NCBI GenBank assembly: GCA_030760725.1
Contig: JASWHV010000004.1
Location: forward strand, 52,915,136 to 52,979,135
Direction: 5' to 3'
Source: Neostapfia colusana
Taxonomy: Eukaryota; Streptophyta; Magnoliopsida; Poales; Poaceae
Length of the DNA: 64,000 bases
The stretch's first letter is position 1; every line of letters starts with the position of its first letter. A model generated the notes under the pieces. It was not told the origin of the DNA. It made no database searches and worked only from the letters and a program-made list of their open reading frames with translations. This document shows positions 41,109 through 53,462 of the stretch, one piece after another. The translations under genes were made by a program, and so were the position numbers.

Positions 41109-43958
41109 TGTGACACCCGGTTCCGAAAACAGAACCAAGTTAATGCATATGTGTGTCCAGGATATTCATCACACATACACATGTAATCCACAAACTGAAT
41201 TCAGAATATAACCACGAATAAATAGTGTTTAAGTACTTTATTACATCGACTCATTGTCTCACTCATGAATCTCTAATTTATTCTTGCAGCGGAAGTCTCT
41301 AAACGACAGCGGAAATAACTAAATAGCAGCAGGCTCCATCTTCAACTCCACAGGCATGTTGACGGTAGTTCGCACGCCTAGTACTCCACATGGTCCTCGA
41401 AGTACTCTTATCCTGTTGCTGATGTTTATGTGATAATGCAAGGGTGAGTACATGTCGTACTCAGCAAGTGCGGGAAAAGTATGATATGTAGCTTGCAACA
41501 AGGAAGGAATAAAAAGGCTCATTGCAGCAAGCAAATTTTATTTCACAAACATGATAAAAACAGCAACTATTTCTAGGTGAGTTTAATCCCATCATAACCA
41601 TGTTATAACAGCAACATTCCTTCATCATAATCCACATCTTATCATATCTCAACCAGCCATTATTCTTTCTCAACTTCATCTCATGCTCATAATATTCATA
41701 ACCATCTAATATTCATATAACCAAAGCCAAACTCATTGTCATGACTTAAAACAGTCTCAAAACCATTACCAATGACCATACCATAATGATATCGAATAAC
41801 CATCACAAGTTTGCCCTTTAATCATGGAAGTTGGCCAGGTGCTTGTGACCGGAAGCACGGCTATCATGATAGTTTTACACTCTACAGAGGTGGCACCACT
41901 TTACCCACAAGTTCGTGATTTCGTCACCCATCGGCGACTGCAGAACCTCCATTATACCAGTACACAACCGTCGGTGTATGGCCAAGAGATAACAAAATAG
42001 CCTTTACAAAGGGGCTACTAGATGTATGGACTCACTAAGGTTTTGCCAGCAGGCTCGAATCACCATTCTCCGACCCACGGGCCCCCTCTTGTGCCATGCA
42101 GTTCCCAGGGCAGTCCTCCTCGACTCCCATTCCCCGCGCCGATCCACGGTCCATAACAAGCTAGCAATACACCTAATTAATCAGCTAAGCTGCACCCATA
42201 CTTGGCCTTGTGGTGGCACTGTTTTCCTGGCATATTCTCGGATGAACCGGTCCTTAGATCTACGGCAAGTAAACCACCATCTCATTCAGCAACATCCACG
42301 AACCAAGCTTGCCTAGATCTCCCCGACTCCATGCTCATTAACGTCATCAAGTTCTCATAATCATTATTCGTATGAGTGCATTAGCTAAACATGTTTTAAT
42401 TCAGCTTCCCGTATCCCGTAGATGAAGCGATGCAAAAAGGAAAAACGACCATACCCAACTCATCAACTTTCCCGGCGACAAGGATGGTTAACAAAACTAG
42501 TAAACTCCTATAAAAGGGTGTCCCGTCAAGTTGACTCAAGCGTTCGAGTTTTCGCAAACAAAACAGTTTCAAAACATGGGATCAATATGGTCAAGGGGCA
42601 CTTGCCTTGCTCTCATGGCTCTTGTTGCTCAAGCGTCTCGAAGTCTTGGTCCTGTAGTTCTTCGTAGATCGCCTCTTGAGCTTGTCCTTCTACTCACGAC
42701 CACGCACATACAAAATTCACAGCAATCAATCATCATGCACGAACTTTACTCAAGATGCAATGGAGTAGATGGATGCAAATCCTATGGTGCTGTTTTATTA
42801 AACCAGTTTGTACGTGTTCTAGCATGTTTTAATGGGCTTTCATGGGTTTTTATGATGAAAAAGGGTGTAGGGATCAAGTGTGGACGTGGTGATGATCTTG
42901 ACCCAAGATCTAGATCAATTCCACCATCAAAAATCGATCAAAACATGATCTGTCGACATGTAAAAGTTTCTGTCCGAACGGGGCGAAGAAAACGGATGCG
43001 TAGAAACAGCGGCGACGTCGTAAGATGGGTAATGAAGACCTACCTCACTTCCTTTTGGTGGCAGGGCCTTCCTTCTAGCAATGGCAGCAGTGGGGAATTT
43101 TTCTATGGAAGATTAGGGCAGGACAGATCGTTAGGCTTCTTCTCCGGCGACGGCGGGGCTCGACGGCGGCCAAATTCCGGCAAGGAGGGGTGAACTTGGC
43201 GACTTGGCAGCAATGAAGGGGGCTTGGCAGCAGAGGGGGTACGACCAAAAGAGATAGGGGTCGGCCAAGTGGGTGGAGGTTATATTTATAAGGTGGAAAA
43301 GGAGAGTCCTACTCCAATTGGAGCTCAAAGAGTCCTACTCAATTTTGGATCTCAACAAACTTATCCTTTCAGTTAGGTGCGGCAGCCTTGGTGATTTCAT
43401 CCCCCCAAATGTGGGGAAAATCTCCCTTTTTTGGAATTGGGGAATTTGGAATTTTTGGGGGAAATTTGGGGAAATTTGGGAATGGCTTATTTCAGCTATC
43501 TTTTTCCCATTCCTCACCATTTCTATGTCATTTGCGCCATTTCTACATTCCCCTCTCCATTTCTATGTCCCATTCTCCATTTCTACATTCCCCTCTCCAT
43601 TTCTATGTCCCATTCTCCATTTCTACATTCCCCTCTCTATTTCTATGTCCCATTCTCCATTTCTATATTGCCCTTCTCCATTTGTATGCCCTATTCTCCA
43701 TTTCTATATTCCCTTCTCCATTTCTGTGGTTTTTCCTCCATTTCTATGGTTCCTTCCTCTACTTCTATGGTTATTTCTCCATTTCCATGGTTCCTTCCTC
43801 CATTTCTATGGTCCTTTCTCCATTTCTATGGTTCGTTTCTCCATTTCTATAGTTCTTTCTCCATTTCTATAGTTCTTTCTCCATTTCTACTTCTTTTATA
43901 ATGTTTCTCTACATGAAAAATGTATGCAATGCATGGAAATGAATTTGAGGGTGTTACA
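41109..43958 (-). repeat. Gypsy B 5' LTR (2.85 kb)
   Basis: Plus strand tgtgacaccc...gtgttaca, followed by ggcat. It keeps the full promoter region with a TATA box (minus TATAAATA, plus 43283-43290), which the 3' LTR has lost. The U3 pyrimidine-rich tandem array is at 43515-43890. Confidence 0.95.
41378..42686 (-). CDS. LTR-embedded two-exon coding module, gypsy B 5' LTR
   Basis: Exon 42686-42606 (81 nt) encodes AIYEELQDQDFETLEQQEP but then has a TGA near its end, where the 3' LTR copy has CGG. It ends CAAG before GCAAGT. The terminal exon is 41412-41378 (35 nt). Exon borders are conserved with the 3' LTR, although one acceptor is slightly altered. Confidence 0.4.
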
Positions 43959-43963
43959 GGCAT

Positions 43964-45454
43964 CTCCGGAAAATGATCGCCGGCAGTGGAGTTGAGCTCA
44001 GGTCCAACGGTGATAACTCAGCTCGGCAGTGAACACAGCCAACTGAGGGGTCGTAAAGCACCACTGGGGCAAGGGAAGCTAACCCTGCTCTCCTCTTGGC
44101 CGGAGATCGCCGGGAAGATGGACTTCACTGGTGATCTGAGCCGTTTTCACCGGCGGTGGCAAAAACTCGGTGCTACGCTCACCGGCTGAACTATCTGTGC
44201 TAACATTTGACCTAGGTTATCGTTAGGTACTACTCTAGCTCTAGCTAGACCAGCCAATCGTATGATCAAGCCTTTGGAATGAATTTCCTGATTTGGTTTT
44301 AGTTGTTCTATACGGCGGCCGAAGCAAAAACTGAAATTCCGGCTCACCAGCGTTGAGAGAGCTTAACTAGGTCTAGGAGGACAGAGTAGACTCGGTTTGT
44401 AACCTTTGTGACCATTTATCCGAGCTGGAGAGGTTGTCGTTCCGCCGGGCGATGAAAACTTCCGCCGGCGACTTTGCTCTGTTCCGAGGAAGGAGATCAG
44501 GTGGCACGGCTCATAAGAAGCCGATCACAAGCTGGCACCGGTGCGAGGACATCGAGGGTTGGTCAATGAATTCGTTTGCAGCCTCAGCTCGGGGTGCACG
44601 CCTCTGGTTTGGCCGGTTGATGGTGGAGCATAGAACTCTGGTGTGCGGTGAAGTGTGGCACGTTTTCTGTGCGGGAGAACGACAAAGCAGTGGAGAAATA
44701 GTCCTTGTGCTGTCCGGGGGTGAACATAAGAAGGCTAGGCGCAAGTTCTCGACATCCAGGACCCGAGAACAGGAGGTGGCAGCGCTTCTCGCCGTGGCGT
44801 CCATGTGAGTGCGCGCAAGAACCCGAGCAGCTCGGTGTGAGGGGGTTCAGTTGATTTGTGTGGCTGACAGTGGGTCCCACAGCTCCAAATTTGTCGTCAC
44901 AAATTGAAGTTTTACTGCTCACATTATTTGGAGACCCGACTGCCCCTGCAATTTTATCAAAGAACCTAATGACCATTTGAATTTGAATACTTCAAAGTGT
45001 GAAATGGTTGGGATGAATTTGCAGCAATTGTACACTTTGAAATTCAAATTTAGTTTGAATTTGCTACAAGTAGCTCATGTCAAGATCAACTCCAAATGGA
45101 ATGAAATTTGATGGGCGGGCTCACAAAAATGTACTGAGCATGAATATGAATTCCTCTTTTGAATTCATGTGATGAAAGGAGTTTGAATTTAAATTGAAGT
45201 TCAAACTAGCCTTTTAATGATTGTATCCAAAAGTACCTCAAAGAGGTTAGGATTTGTGTGAAATTTGGCATGAGCATTCCTAACAAAGTTTAGGAGTTGA
45301 TAGTTTGCTCAGCCCCTATATGATGCATGTGGGAAATACCACTTTTGCATGGTGGTTACTTGCTCTTCAAATGTGTTCACGTGTTTACCACCAATGAGCT
45401 GAGGTGTTTGGGATGATGAACACTTTTAGCAAGTGAAGAACTTGGGCCCTTACA
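43964..45454 (-). repeat. Gypsy E LTR, proximal part
   Basis: Minus-oriented LTR starting (minus) TGTAAGGGCCCAAG at 45454. Bases 45040-45450 match 51380-51820 of the gypsy D LTR (for example ctcatgtcaagatcaactcc). Split from its distal part by gypsy B at 43963/9207. The ORFs at 44434-44808 and on the opposite strand have no recognisable product. Confidence 0.8.
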
Positions 45455-46353
45455 ATTTGCCTTGCTAGGGTGGCAATAAATCTCAATTTCGTAGTTCTAA
45501 CCACCTCCTTTGCCTCATATTAAGCTCCTTCCGGGTGAAGATATACTTTAACCTCTTGTGGTCGGTGTAGAGATGCACCAAGTTTCCAAGGAGATATTGT
45601 ATCCACATTTTCAGCACCAATACCGAAGCAGCGAGCTCACGATCATGAGTCGGATAGTGCTGCTCGTGGTTTTGAAGTTGGTGTTAGCCATACGCGACCA
45701 TCTGTCCTTCTTGCATCAACACGCAGCCAAGCCCGATACCAGACACATCACAATATACGTCCAAGGGCTTGGTAGTACTTGGTTGAGCTAAGACCGGGGC
45801 TGTTGTGAGATGCCTCACAAATGCTTGGAACGCTCCTTCACATGCTGAGCTCCAAACATATTTCGTCCCCTTCTTCAATAATTCCGTCATTGGTTTAGCA
45901 AGCGTTGAGAAGCTCGGGATGAACCTCCGACAGTATCCCGCTAAACCGAGGAAGCTTCTGACTTCATGGACAGAAGTAGGAGATTTCCATTTCAGCACCT
46001 GCTCAATCTTGCTTGGATCAACCGCAATGCCTTCCGTTGAGATGATATGTCCCAAAAATAGCACTTGGATGATCCAAAACTCGCATTGGCTGAGCTTGTC
46101 ATATAGTTTGTGGTCTCGCAATCGTTGAAGGACGATATGAAAGTGTTTGGCGTGTTCTTGTTCAGACTTGGAGTAAACCAAGATGTCATCATTGAACACC
46201 ACCACGAACTTGTCCAAAACCATCATGAACACAGAGTTCATGAGGTGCATGAAATGTACTGGGGCGTTGGTGAGCCAAAAGATTTGACGAGATATTCATA
46301 TAGTCCATATGTCGTCGAGAATGCCGTCTTTGGGATATCCTCCACCAAGATTT
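45455..46353 (-). pseudogene. Gypsy E RT and RNase H remnant
   Basis: RT from MHLMNSVFMMVLDKF through VVFNDDILVYSK (both Asp kept) and EVRSFLGLAGYCRRFIPSF, then RNase H DVYCDVSGIGLGCVLMQEG with a stop at 45684. RNase H runs on with TDHKRLKYIFTRKELNMRQ to about YCHPSKAN, where it meets the LTR start at 45454/45455. The whole integrase and the polypurine tract are missing. Another deletion and frameshift lie near 46270-46440. Confidence 0.85.
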
Positions 46354-47130
46354 TTATTTGATGATACCCAGACCGAAGATCCATCTTTGAAAACAAACAT
46401 GCATCCACAAGTTGATCAACAAGTCATTGAGCTGTTCCTTCAATTCAGCCAGCTCATTTGGAGCCATCTTGTAGGGTCTCCGTGATATTGGTATTGTTCC
46501 GAGTGCAAGTTCAATCTTGAACTCCACATCCCGTTCAGGTGGCATGCCCGATAGATCATCCGAGAACACATCGGGGTATTCTCGGACTACGGGGATGTCA
46601 TACAACTTGGGAGTTTCTGTGTGATAAGCTGCTGAAACTTCCTGGACAGGGCTGTCTAATACGATTGGATGCGGACGGTGGAGTGGCGAATTTAGATGAA
46701 CAGTCCGTGATAGAGTTTCTAGGACAGCACCATGTTAGCCTAGCCATGACATTCCTAAGGTTGCATCAATCTTCCGTCCCTCAAGGATAATCATAGTAGT
46801 GGGATATATCTTCCTACCCAAGTACAATGGTACTTTTGGAATCATCGTAGTTGCTGAAATATTCCCTCCTGGTGAGCAAATCATATATGAGTAATCGGTT
46901 GGAAAGACTTGCAGTTGATGATTGACCACATATCATGCACTTATGAAACTATGGGTCTCACCAGAATCAAATAAAATTATGATTGCGTGATCGTTGAAAG
47001 TGAACGTACCCGCCAGTACGGTCTCTCCTTCTGGGACGTTCTCGTTGTCGAGGTAATGAACGTTCCCGGCTCGCTAACCTCCATTCTTGGCCGGTGGTCA
47101 GCCCCAAGCACATCCCTGATGTTGGGCTTG
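46354..47130 (-). pseudogene. Gypsy E protease and RT start
   Basis: Protease region with a stop at its end (SYMICSPGGNISATTMIPKV, LGMSWLG), then VREYPDVFSDDLSGMPPERD, the PYKMAPNELAELKEQLND start of RT, and a truncated continuation. The gag end at 46977-47130 has a degraded knuckle region. The gene is cut at 47130 by the plus-oriented LTR. Close relative of gypsy D 56990-57520. Confidence 0.8.
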
Positions 47131-49212
47131 TGTAACACCCGAATTTTCAGCAAATGAATCAAAACCCTTCCCACCCTATTCCCTCCTGCCAAGCGGGACC
47201 CACATGTCAGCTACTTCTCCAAAGCAACTGCCACCCTCCTCTCTCTCTCTCTCCTATTATCGCATGTGTGCAAAATCCGATCGGACACGGCCGTTTCTTC
47301 ACACCTCTCTCCCAACCAACGCCCTACAAACCGCGGCCCTCTCTTCTCCTATAGAACCAAACCATTACGGGCCGAAATCCCTCACAAATCGCGCTCAACT
47401 CCCCCTGGTAAGGTCCGCCGCCCTAACCAACGGTTCTTCGAAATTGAACGTCATTTCTCACAACTAACACTTTCTACATTATCACAAGGCCACAAGGAGG
47501 CTTTTCCGATGAAAAACGCTGAAGAACCATGGCCGGAACACCCTCCGGACGAAGATCGCCGGAACCCGCCGCTTTTCGCCGTTGCCGACGTCTTTCCGGC
47601 CAATTTGGGTCCAAAATATCACTCTAGGTGAGTCCCTCGTGACCTCCTCTTAGTTTTGAAGTAGAAAAACTGAGAAATGTTGAAGAAAATGCAAAACCGA
47701 AGAATCTTTGACGAATCGCCGCCGCTCGCCGGAGAAAACGCAGCCGCGCGCGAGGAAGAAGGGCTAGGGGCGACGTGGCTGCATCTGGGACGTCTATTTC
47801 TGTGGAAGGGATTAGAATAAAAATACTCGTTCGGTTATTTTAAATCCGGGCTGTTGATCTCGGATCCGACGGCCCATATTCAATCCGGTTATAACTGTTG
47901 GAATTTTCACTGTTAGGCCCCTAAAGATTCAAAATAATATAAAATAGACCCTGCACTTTACAGATTGAACCCTAGGCTTTATAGAATTTAGGAAAACTGT
48001 TATGAATTAACTAAATAGCCCCTGGAAAATGGATATATAACTTTAATTTAACCCCTGGAAAAGTTAAAAATAACATATTTTGGTCCAGTTATGTTTATTA
48101 ATTCATTATTAATTCTGTAATTAACCAAATTATTGTAAATAAATTATGGAAACTCATAAAAAATACATAAAATATTCTGTTTACACATTTTACCAAATAT
48201 GGATAATCTGAAATTAAAATAAATATTTTATAGGCTGAAAATGCATTCTAACTGATAAATTAATGCTGAAAATTCAAATAAAAATAATATATACTTCAGA
48301 AAATTCATGGAATTATCTAAAATGCATATATAAGTTCTGAAAATGCAATAATATCAATATATACTCTAGGAACATTTATAATAAAACATTTTTAGAGCAA
48401 TAATTAAATCTAAAATTATAAGAACATTAGTATATATGCATATATACACTCTAAGAACTATTACAAATTGTTATACAGTTAGAAATAAATGTGTTACTAA
48501 TATAAGAACTAAATAAAAGAGATAGATATATATATCATGTTATTAATCATTTTTTCTCACATAAGTGTAGAATAATGTATAATCATATGTTGATATGAAA
48601 AACTACATAGAAAAAATGGTAAATGAATATAATTCTAAATATATATAAATTTTATGTGAATTGCTATGTTCTTATTGCACGTTTGCATTGTTTTGTGTGT
48701 ATATACATGGGTAGATCCATCACAAGAGCCATTTCTTAATCTTCAAGAGCAAGATTTCGATGTAACTGAGCAGCAAATTAAAGGCAAGTGTTCCTTGGCC
48801 ACTTTACTCCTATTCTAGGATGATTAGTTAGAATGTTTGCATGATGTCTTCAATATGAAACCAAGTTTAGGATGTTTCACTAGTTTTATTCCTTATCATT
48901 GCTTGCAAAAACATGGAGGGATTTAGTTAGGATATGTCATTGTCATTTTATGTGCTTAGCCATGCTTAGTAGTTAGAAAATGAATGAAACATAGTTGCTA
49001 CTAGTCTTGTGGAATATATGAAAGACACAAGAGTTTGTCATAGTGATAGGAATCTAGACAGACTGATTGTTTTGGTATGGTGCTTCGTGCAACAGACTCG
49101 GGAGAGTGTTAGTGTCTGTCTTAGATTCTAAGGACCGGTTCATGGAACAGTTAACCCGTCTTTATAGTGCCACCACAAGACTAAGATGGGGCAGCTTGGC
49201 CAATTAATTAGG
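47131..49212 (+). repeat. 5' portion of a plus-oriented gypsy C-like LTR
   Basis: Begins TGTAACACCCGAATTTT at 47131, inside gypsy E gag. Collinear with the reverse complement of the gypsy C LTR: a GC-rich U3, an AT-rich stretch 47880-48700, the ggcaagtgttccttggcc block at 48784, and ggaccggttcatgg...cttggccaattaattagg at 49131-49212. The similarity stops near 49212, where the oppositely oriented gypsy D LTR begins. No right LTR end exists in the window. Confidence 0.75.
48715..48783 (+). CDS. LTR-embedded coding exon, C-like LTR fragment
   Basis: 69-nt exon, phase 1 at both ends, after GGGTAG and ending AAAG before GCAAGT. It encodes PSQEPFLNLQEQDFDVTEQQ and matches gypsy C's 69-nt exon without gaps. 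A candidate first exon ends at 47627 (CTAG/GTGAGT). The terminal exon is lost with the missing part of this LTR. Confidence 0.45.
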
Positions 49213-51827
49213 AGTTTGCCGGAGTGACAAAGTATAAGTCTTCGGGTTCCTCCTCAACCTTAGTGACTACATGAGATAACAAGTATATGTATCAATTTAA
49301 ATGCTTTTGAATTGAATTTAAACTTGTGAAGACTATAAGTCTTACTAGACAGACCCAATGATTTCTGAAATTTTTACTGTGGTTTGGATACAACTTAAAC
49401 AGATACTTGGCCAAGTTTTATTTGCAGCAAAGCTCATTTGAGCTTTCCACAAATAATTATGTCCTTGACCTTAATTAGAGCTCTTAGGGTGTTCTAGGGA
49501 TTTTCATGAAGCAAGCCATGACTTTCTGAAACTAGATTTTCAGAGGGTTCTAATGGAGTTGGTTTTACTTAATTTGAAGGTTCCTAGCTAAAGATATGAG
49601 CTAAACAATTTCAGAGAAATTCTGGAAATGTTTCTGGACATTTTACATTTTCTGTGGAACAGTTTTATTAATCACATAATTAGGTGGATCAGATGAGCTC
49701 AAATGGATCTGAAATTTTTATGGCAATTCAGGGATATTTTGGTGAACATCCCAGCAAAATTTCAAAATTGTCCTCCAAAGCGTTCTCCAGTTAAAATTCT
49801 AACAATTTTGAATTTTGAAGAATTAATTCTGGAGAAATAAGGATTTCCATGAACTGAAACTTGATTTGCTTGAACGAACTCAGAGAGCTGAATCTAACAA
49901 AATTTGGTTCACTCAATTTGGAGTTTCCTAGCCAAAGTTATGTGGATTTTAAGTTTAAACTAAATCTGGAAATCGGGAAAAAGTTTAAACCGCTGCGCGT
50001 GGGACCGGGGCTACGTGTCAACTTCTCAGCAGTCGACAAACGGGGCTACGGAATCCTTCACGCGCAGCCGCACCCGATCTGGTGCCACAGCAGATCCCAG
50101 GGTTTAAAATATCGGCCGCTGACACGTGGGACCGGGGGGCTTCGTCTATTTCCGACCTCCCGCGCTCGGCCGCCGCCCCCCCTCGTCGGAGTGCGCGCCA
50201 GGGGGCTTCTGCCGTGCGCCAAAGTCCATGATTTTTGCCGCCTCTGCCTAACTGCATCCGGGGAACACGATGCTGGGCTGAGCTCGTCATGACAATCACC
50301 GGAACATAGTCGGTGACGAGTGGTGGCTTCGGAAGAACTTCAGCCGTGTCGGCCGGACTTCCTAGCACCCCAAACGATCGAGCCAAAGGCCGCCGAGCAT
50401 CAGTGGACCCTAGGAAATATTGACATGAGCTCCATGGAGCTCGGAAATGGCTGTACTGGGCTGTCACCGTTGACCTAGGCCGGAAATCCGGAATTTCTAA
50501 AACTCGAAGAACAGTGGTTTTCCCCAATAATTCTTCGTGGTTTCGGCTCCTATGGACTCACACGGACACCTAGAAGTTCTTCCCTTTGTGAGAGGATGAG
50601 TGGTGCGGTATGTGTTATGAATTTTGTGAATCGGTCCGGGCATCCCTTTTGTATACCGTCGTCAAATCGTGAAATTCCGGCGTGGTTAGTTTACGTCACG
50701 CCGCCGGGGCTTGCGGAAATGAAAGAGATACTGAAGGCGAACCTTTTTCCTATTCACAGCTCGGAGAACGGCGGACTGTGGTGGCCAGACGGGTCTTCCC
50801 CGTGACGGCGGCTCGGGTTGAACTGAGGAGTAGAAGATCGTCGCGGTGGAGCTCGAGGAGGGTTGGTCAGGGTCTGGAACCGGTGCGAGGACGTCAAGGA
50901 AGACTCGGCGCATTCGGTTATGGTCTCAGATCGCCGTGACAACCACAGGGTCGGCTGGGCGACGAGGGACAGAGAGCTCAGTCGAGCGGCGAGGGATTTC
51001 GGTTTTCTGGGTGAGAACATGTCGGGACAGCGGTGAGAGGCAATGGGGACGGCTCGGGCGCATAGATAAGGGCCCCGAGAGGCGGTTCAGCGGCTTGGGT
51101 GGCAAGCAGATGCTGGCCTCAACGGCCTGGCGCGGTGGCGACCGCGGCGGGAGCCCGAGACCCAAACACTCGGTGCCTCAGTCGGTTTTGTGAACTGTGA
51201 AGCTGACATGTGGATCCCAGCCGAGTCTTAACCTCTGAAATTAACTCTCCTCTACTGCTCCAAACAGTAATCCCCATAATACCCTCTAGGATTTGAATTA
51301 TCTACCACATGCCCATTTAGAATTGGTAGAATTCGAATTATGAAGTGTTTAACTAAATTTCAGCACTTATGCAGTTTGAAATTCAAATAAAGTTTGAATT
51401 TGCTAAACTTAGCTCATGTCAAGATCAACTCCAAATGGAGTGAAAATTGTTGTGTGAGCTCACAAAAATGTGCTGAGTAAGAATATCCCTCCCACTTTTG
51501 AATTCATGGGATGGAAATAGTTTGAATTTGAATTTGAGTTTAAACCACCCTCTTTGTAGTTATACCCAAAAGGACTTCAAAAAGGTTTGAATTTGGGTGA
51601 AATTTGGCATGAGCATTCCTAGCAAGGTGTTGGAGTTTTTTTCACAAGCTCAGCCCCTAGATGATGCATGTGGGAAATGCCACTTTTGCATTTTGTGAGT
51701 TTATTCTCTAAGGATCATGTTAATAGTGTTTACATGCTCTTCAAATGTGTTCACAAAGTTTCTTCAAATAAAGTGTGTGTGTGGTGATGAACACTTTGAA
51801 CATGTGCCAAAAACTTAGGCCCTTACA
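49213..51827 (-). repeat. Gypsy D 3' LTR, 5' portion
   Basis: Minus LTR start TGTAAGGGCCTAAG at 51827. Its body resembles gypsy E (right part) and the 6784-9059 fragment (49240-49930, inverted). Part of the embedded coding exon begins at 49266 (minus, TC ACT AAG, after CATGTAG). The LTR breaks at about 49213. The ORFs 49861-50292 and 50754-51193 and their opposites have no recognisable domain and sit in GC-rich LTR DNA. Confidence 0.75.
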
Positions 51828-51830
51828 TTG

Positions 51831-51843
51831 CTCCCCCCTTAAA
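51831..51843 (-). promoter_or_regulatory. Gypsy D polypurine tract
   Basis: Minus strand TTTAAGGGGGGAG, three bases inside the LTR boundary. Confidence 0.85.
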
Positions 51844-51896
51844 AGAATCTCGTCCCGAGATTATAAGGTGAAAATGAAAGAGAGGACGGTGGAAAA

Positions 51897-52793
51897 TTAC
51901 CGTATATGCGACGTGAAAAAGTCAAGGTAGTTAGCGCGAAGAAATCCTTCGCTCTCCCATGTCGCTTCGTCCACGGAGTGATTTCTCCATAGAACTTTGT
52001 AGAACCACATCGTACGGTTGCATGTGGTTTGGGCCTTTTCATCAATAATCTGAACCGGTTCCTCCCGATACGTGAGATCCGGTTTCAGTTCTTCTATTTC
52101 CCCCAGCTGAATGGTAGTTGATAGCTTAAGACACTTCCTTAGCTGCGAAATGTGAAAGACGTCGTGCACATCGGAGAGTGCTTCTGGTAAATTCAACCGG
52201 TATGCTACCGATCCACATCTTTCAGTAATCTGAAATGGACCGATGAATCGGGGTGCCAACTTTCCTCTCATCTCGAATCTGTTCATGCCCTTCATTGGAC
52301 ACACACGTAGGTATACGTTATGCCCGACTTCGAATTGTAATGGGCGTCTTCTCCAGTCCGCATACTGTTTTTGTCGGGATTGGGCGGCTTTTAGGTTCGC
52401 TTGAATCAGCCGAACCTTTTCCTCCGCGTTATTGACAAGATCAATCCCGAAGGTAACCCGTTCGCCAGACTCACACCAATTCAGTGGTGTGCGGCATTTT
52501 CTTCCGTATAGCGCCTCGTAAGGCGCCATCTTGATGCTGTCTTGGTACCCATTGTTGTACGAGAACTCGGCCAACGGCAAGTGATCATCCCAATTCTTGC
52601 CGTGGTTGATAGCGCAAGTTCGTAGCATATCTTCTAAAATTTGATTTACCCGCTCGGTTTGCCCATCCGTGTGCGGGTGGTATGTGGAACTATGGATCAG
52701 CTTCGTCCCCAACGCAGCATGTAGCTGCTCCCAAAAATGGGACACAAATAATGTGCCCCGATTTGATATGATGGTGCGGGGTACGCCGTATAA
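51897..52793 (-). pseudogene. Gypsy D integrase core and chromodomain
   Basis: Core from about VPRTIIS: the second catalytic Asp motif reads SNRGTLFVSHFW, so Asp is Asn. E in HPHTDGQTERVNQIL is present. The GPF region (RFIGPFQITERCGSVAYRLN) is followed by a chromodomain-like end (MWFYKVLWRNHSVDEATWES) and a stop at 51897. A stop separates it from the next piece at about 52790. Confidence 0.9.
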
Positions 52794-53462
52794 TCATAGG
52801 ATCCGCGAGATGTACAATTCAGCATACTTCTTGGCGCTGTAGTTGGTATTGACCGGGATGAAATGGGCAACATTGGTGAGCCGGTCGACGATCACCCACA
52901 CAGAATCATGTTTCTGAAAAGTGGTGGGTAAACTGACGATGAAGTCCATGCCCACATCTTCCCACTTCCAGGTAGGAATGCCCAGTGGTTGTAGCAGTCC
53001 AGGTTTCCGCATATGATCTGTCTTCACCCTTCAACATGTATCACACTCGGACACGTACTTTGCGATCTCCCGCTTCATTCGTGTCCACCAAAACATGCTT
53101 CTCAGTTCTTGATACATTTTTTTGCTTCCGGGGTGAATAGAAAACTTTGACAAGTGAGCCTCATCAAAGATTTTCTTCCCTAACTCTGGGTTACGGGGTA
53201 CGAAGATCCGGTCCTTGAACCATAGGACGCCGTCTCCGTCTTTCCGGAAACATTTCAGCTCTCCACTGTCTATACGACTCCACAAGTGCGACATGCCCTT
53301 GTCATGTTTCTGAGCTGCCGCTATCTCTTCACGGATGGTGGGGATTAAAGCTAAGTTGTAGAGAGCTCCATGTGGAATCACATGCAATGGTGGTTCGCTC
53401 TCTTCCAATGATGTGATGGACAGATTATTGACGTGTGACTTGCAGCTCAGCGCATCCGCCAC
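52794..53462 (-). pseudogene. Gypsy D integrase HHCC finger and first catalytic Asp
   Basis: End of RNase H (ADALSC), linker, HHCC finger (EAHLSKFSIHPGS...SECDTC) ending in a stop at 53031, then GLLQPLGIPTWKWEDVGMDF with the first catalytic Asp, to a stop at 52794. Confidence 0.88.

Larger units (their letters stand above)
9208..43958 (-). mobile_element. Gypsy B: complete chromovirus interrupted by copia 1 and gypsy C
   Basis: LTRs at 9208-11900 (3') and 41109-43958 (5') flank a minus-strand gag-pol. The target duplication ggcat is at 9203-9207 and 43959-43963. Two later insertions split it: copia 1 at 14433-24840 in RT (duplication ggaag) and gypsy C at 27606-40230 in the leader ORF (duplication acagt). 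Removing both leaves an element of about 11.7 kb. The C-terminal chromodomain, long LTRs and tRNA-Met primer site suggest the Tekay/Del clade. The polyprotein carries several stops, a frameshift and an RNase H active-site change. Confidence 0.93.

Noticed and set aside
43388..45000. ORFs at 44434-44808 and 44584-44976 as possible host genes.
   Set aside because: They sit inside an LTR related to the gypsy D LTR. No recognisable domain, and opposite-strand frames are equally open.
50754..51193. ORFs in the GC-rich part of the gypsy D LTR as a captured host exon.
   Set aside because: No domain, no homologous open frame in the gypsy E LTR, and all frames are open by composition.
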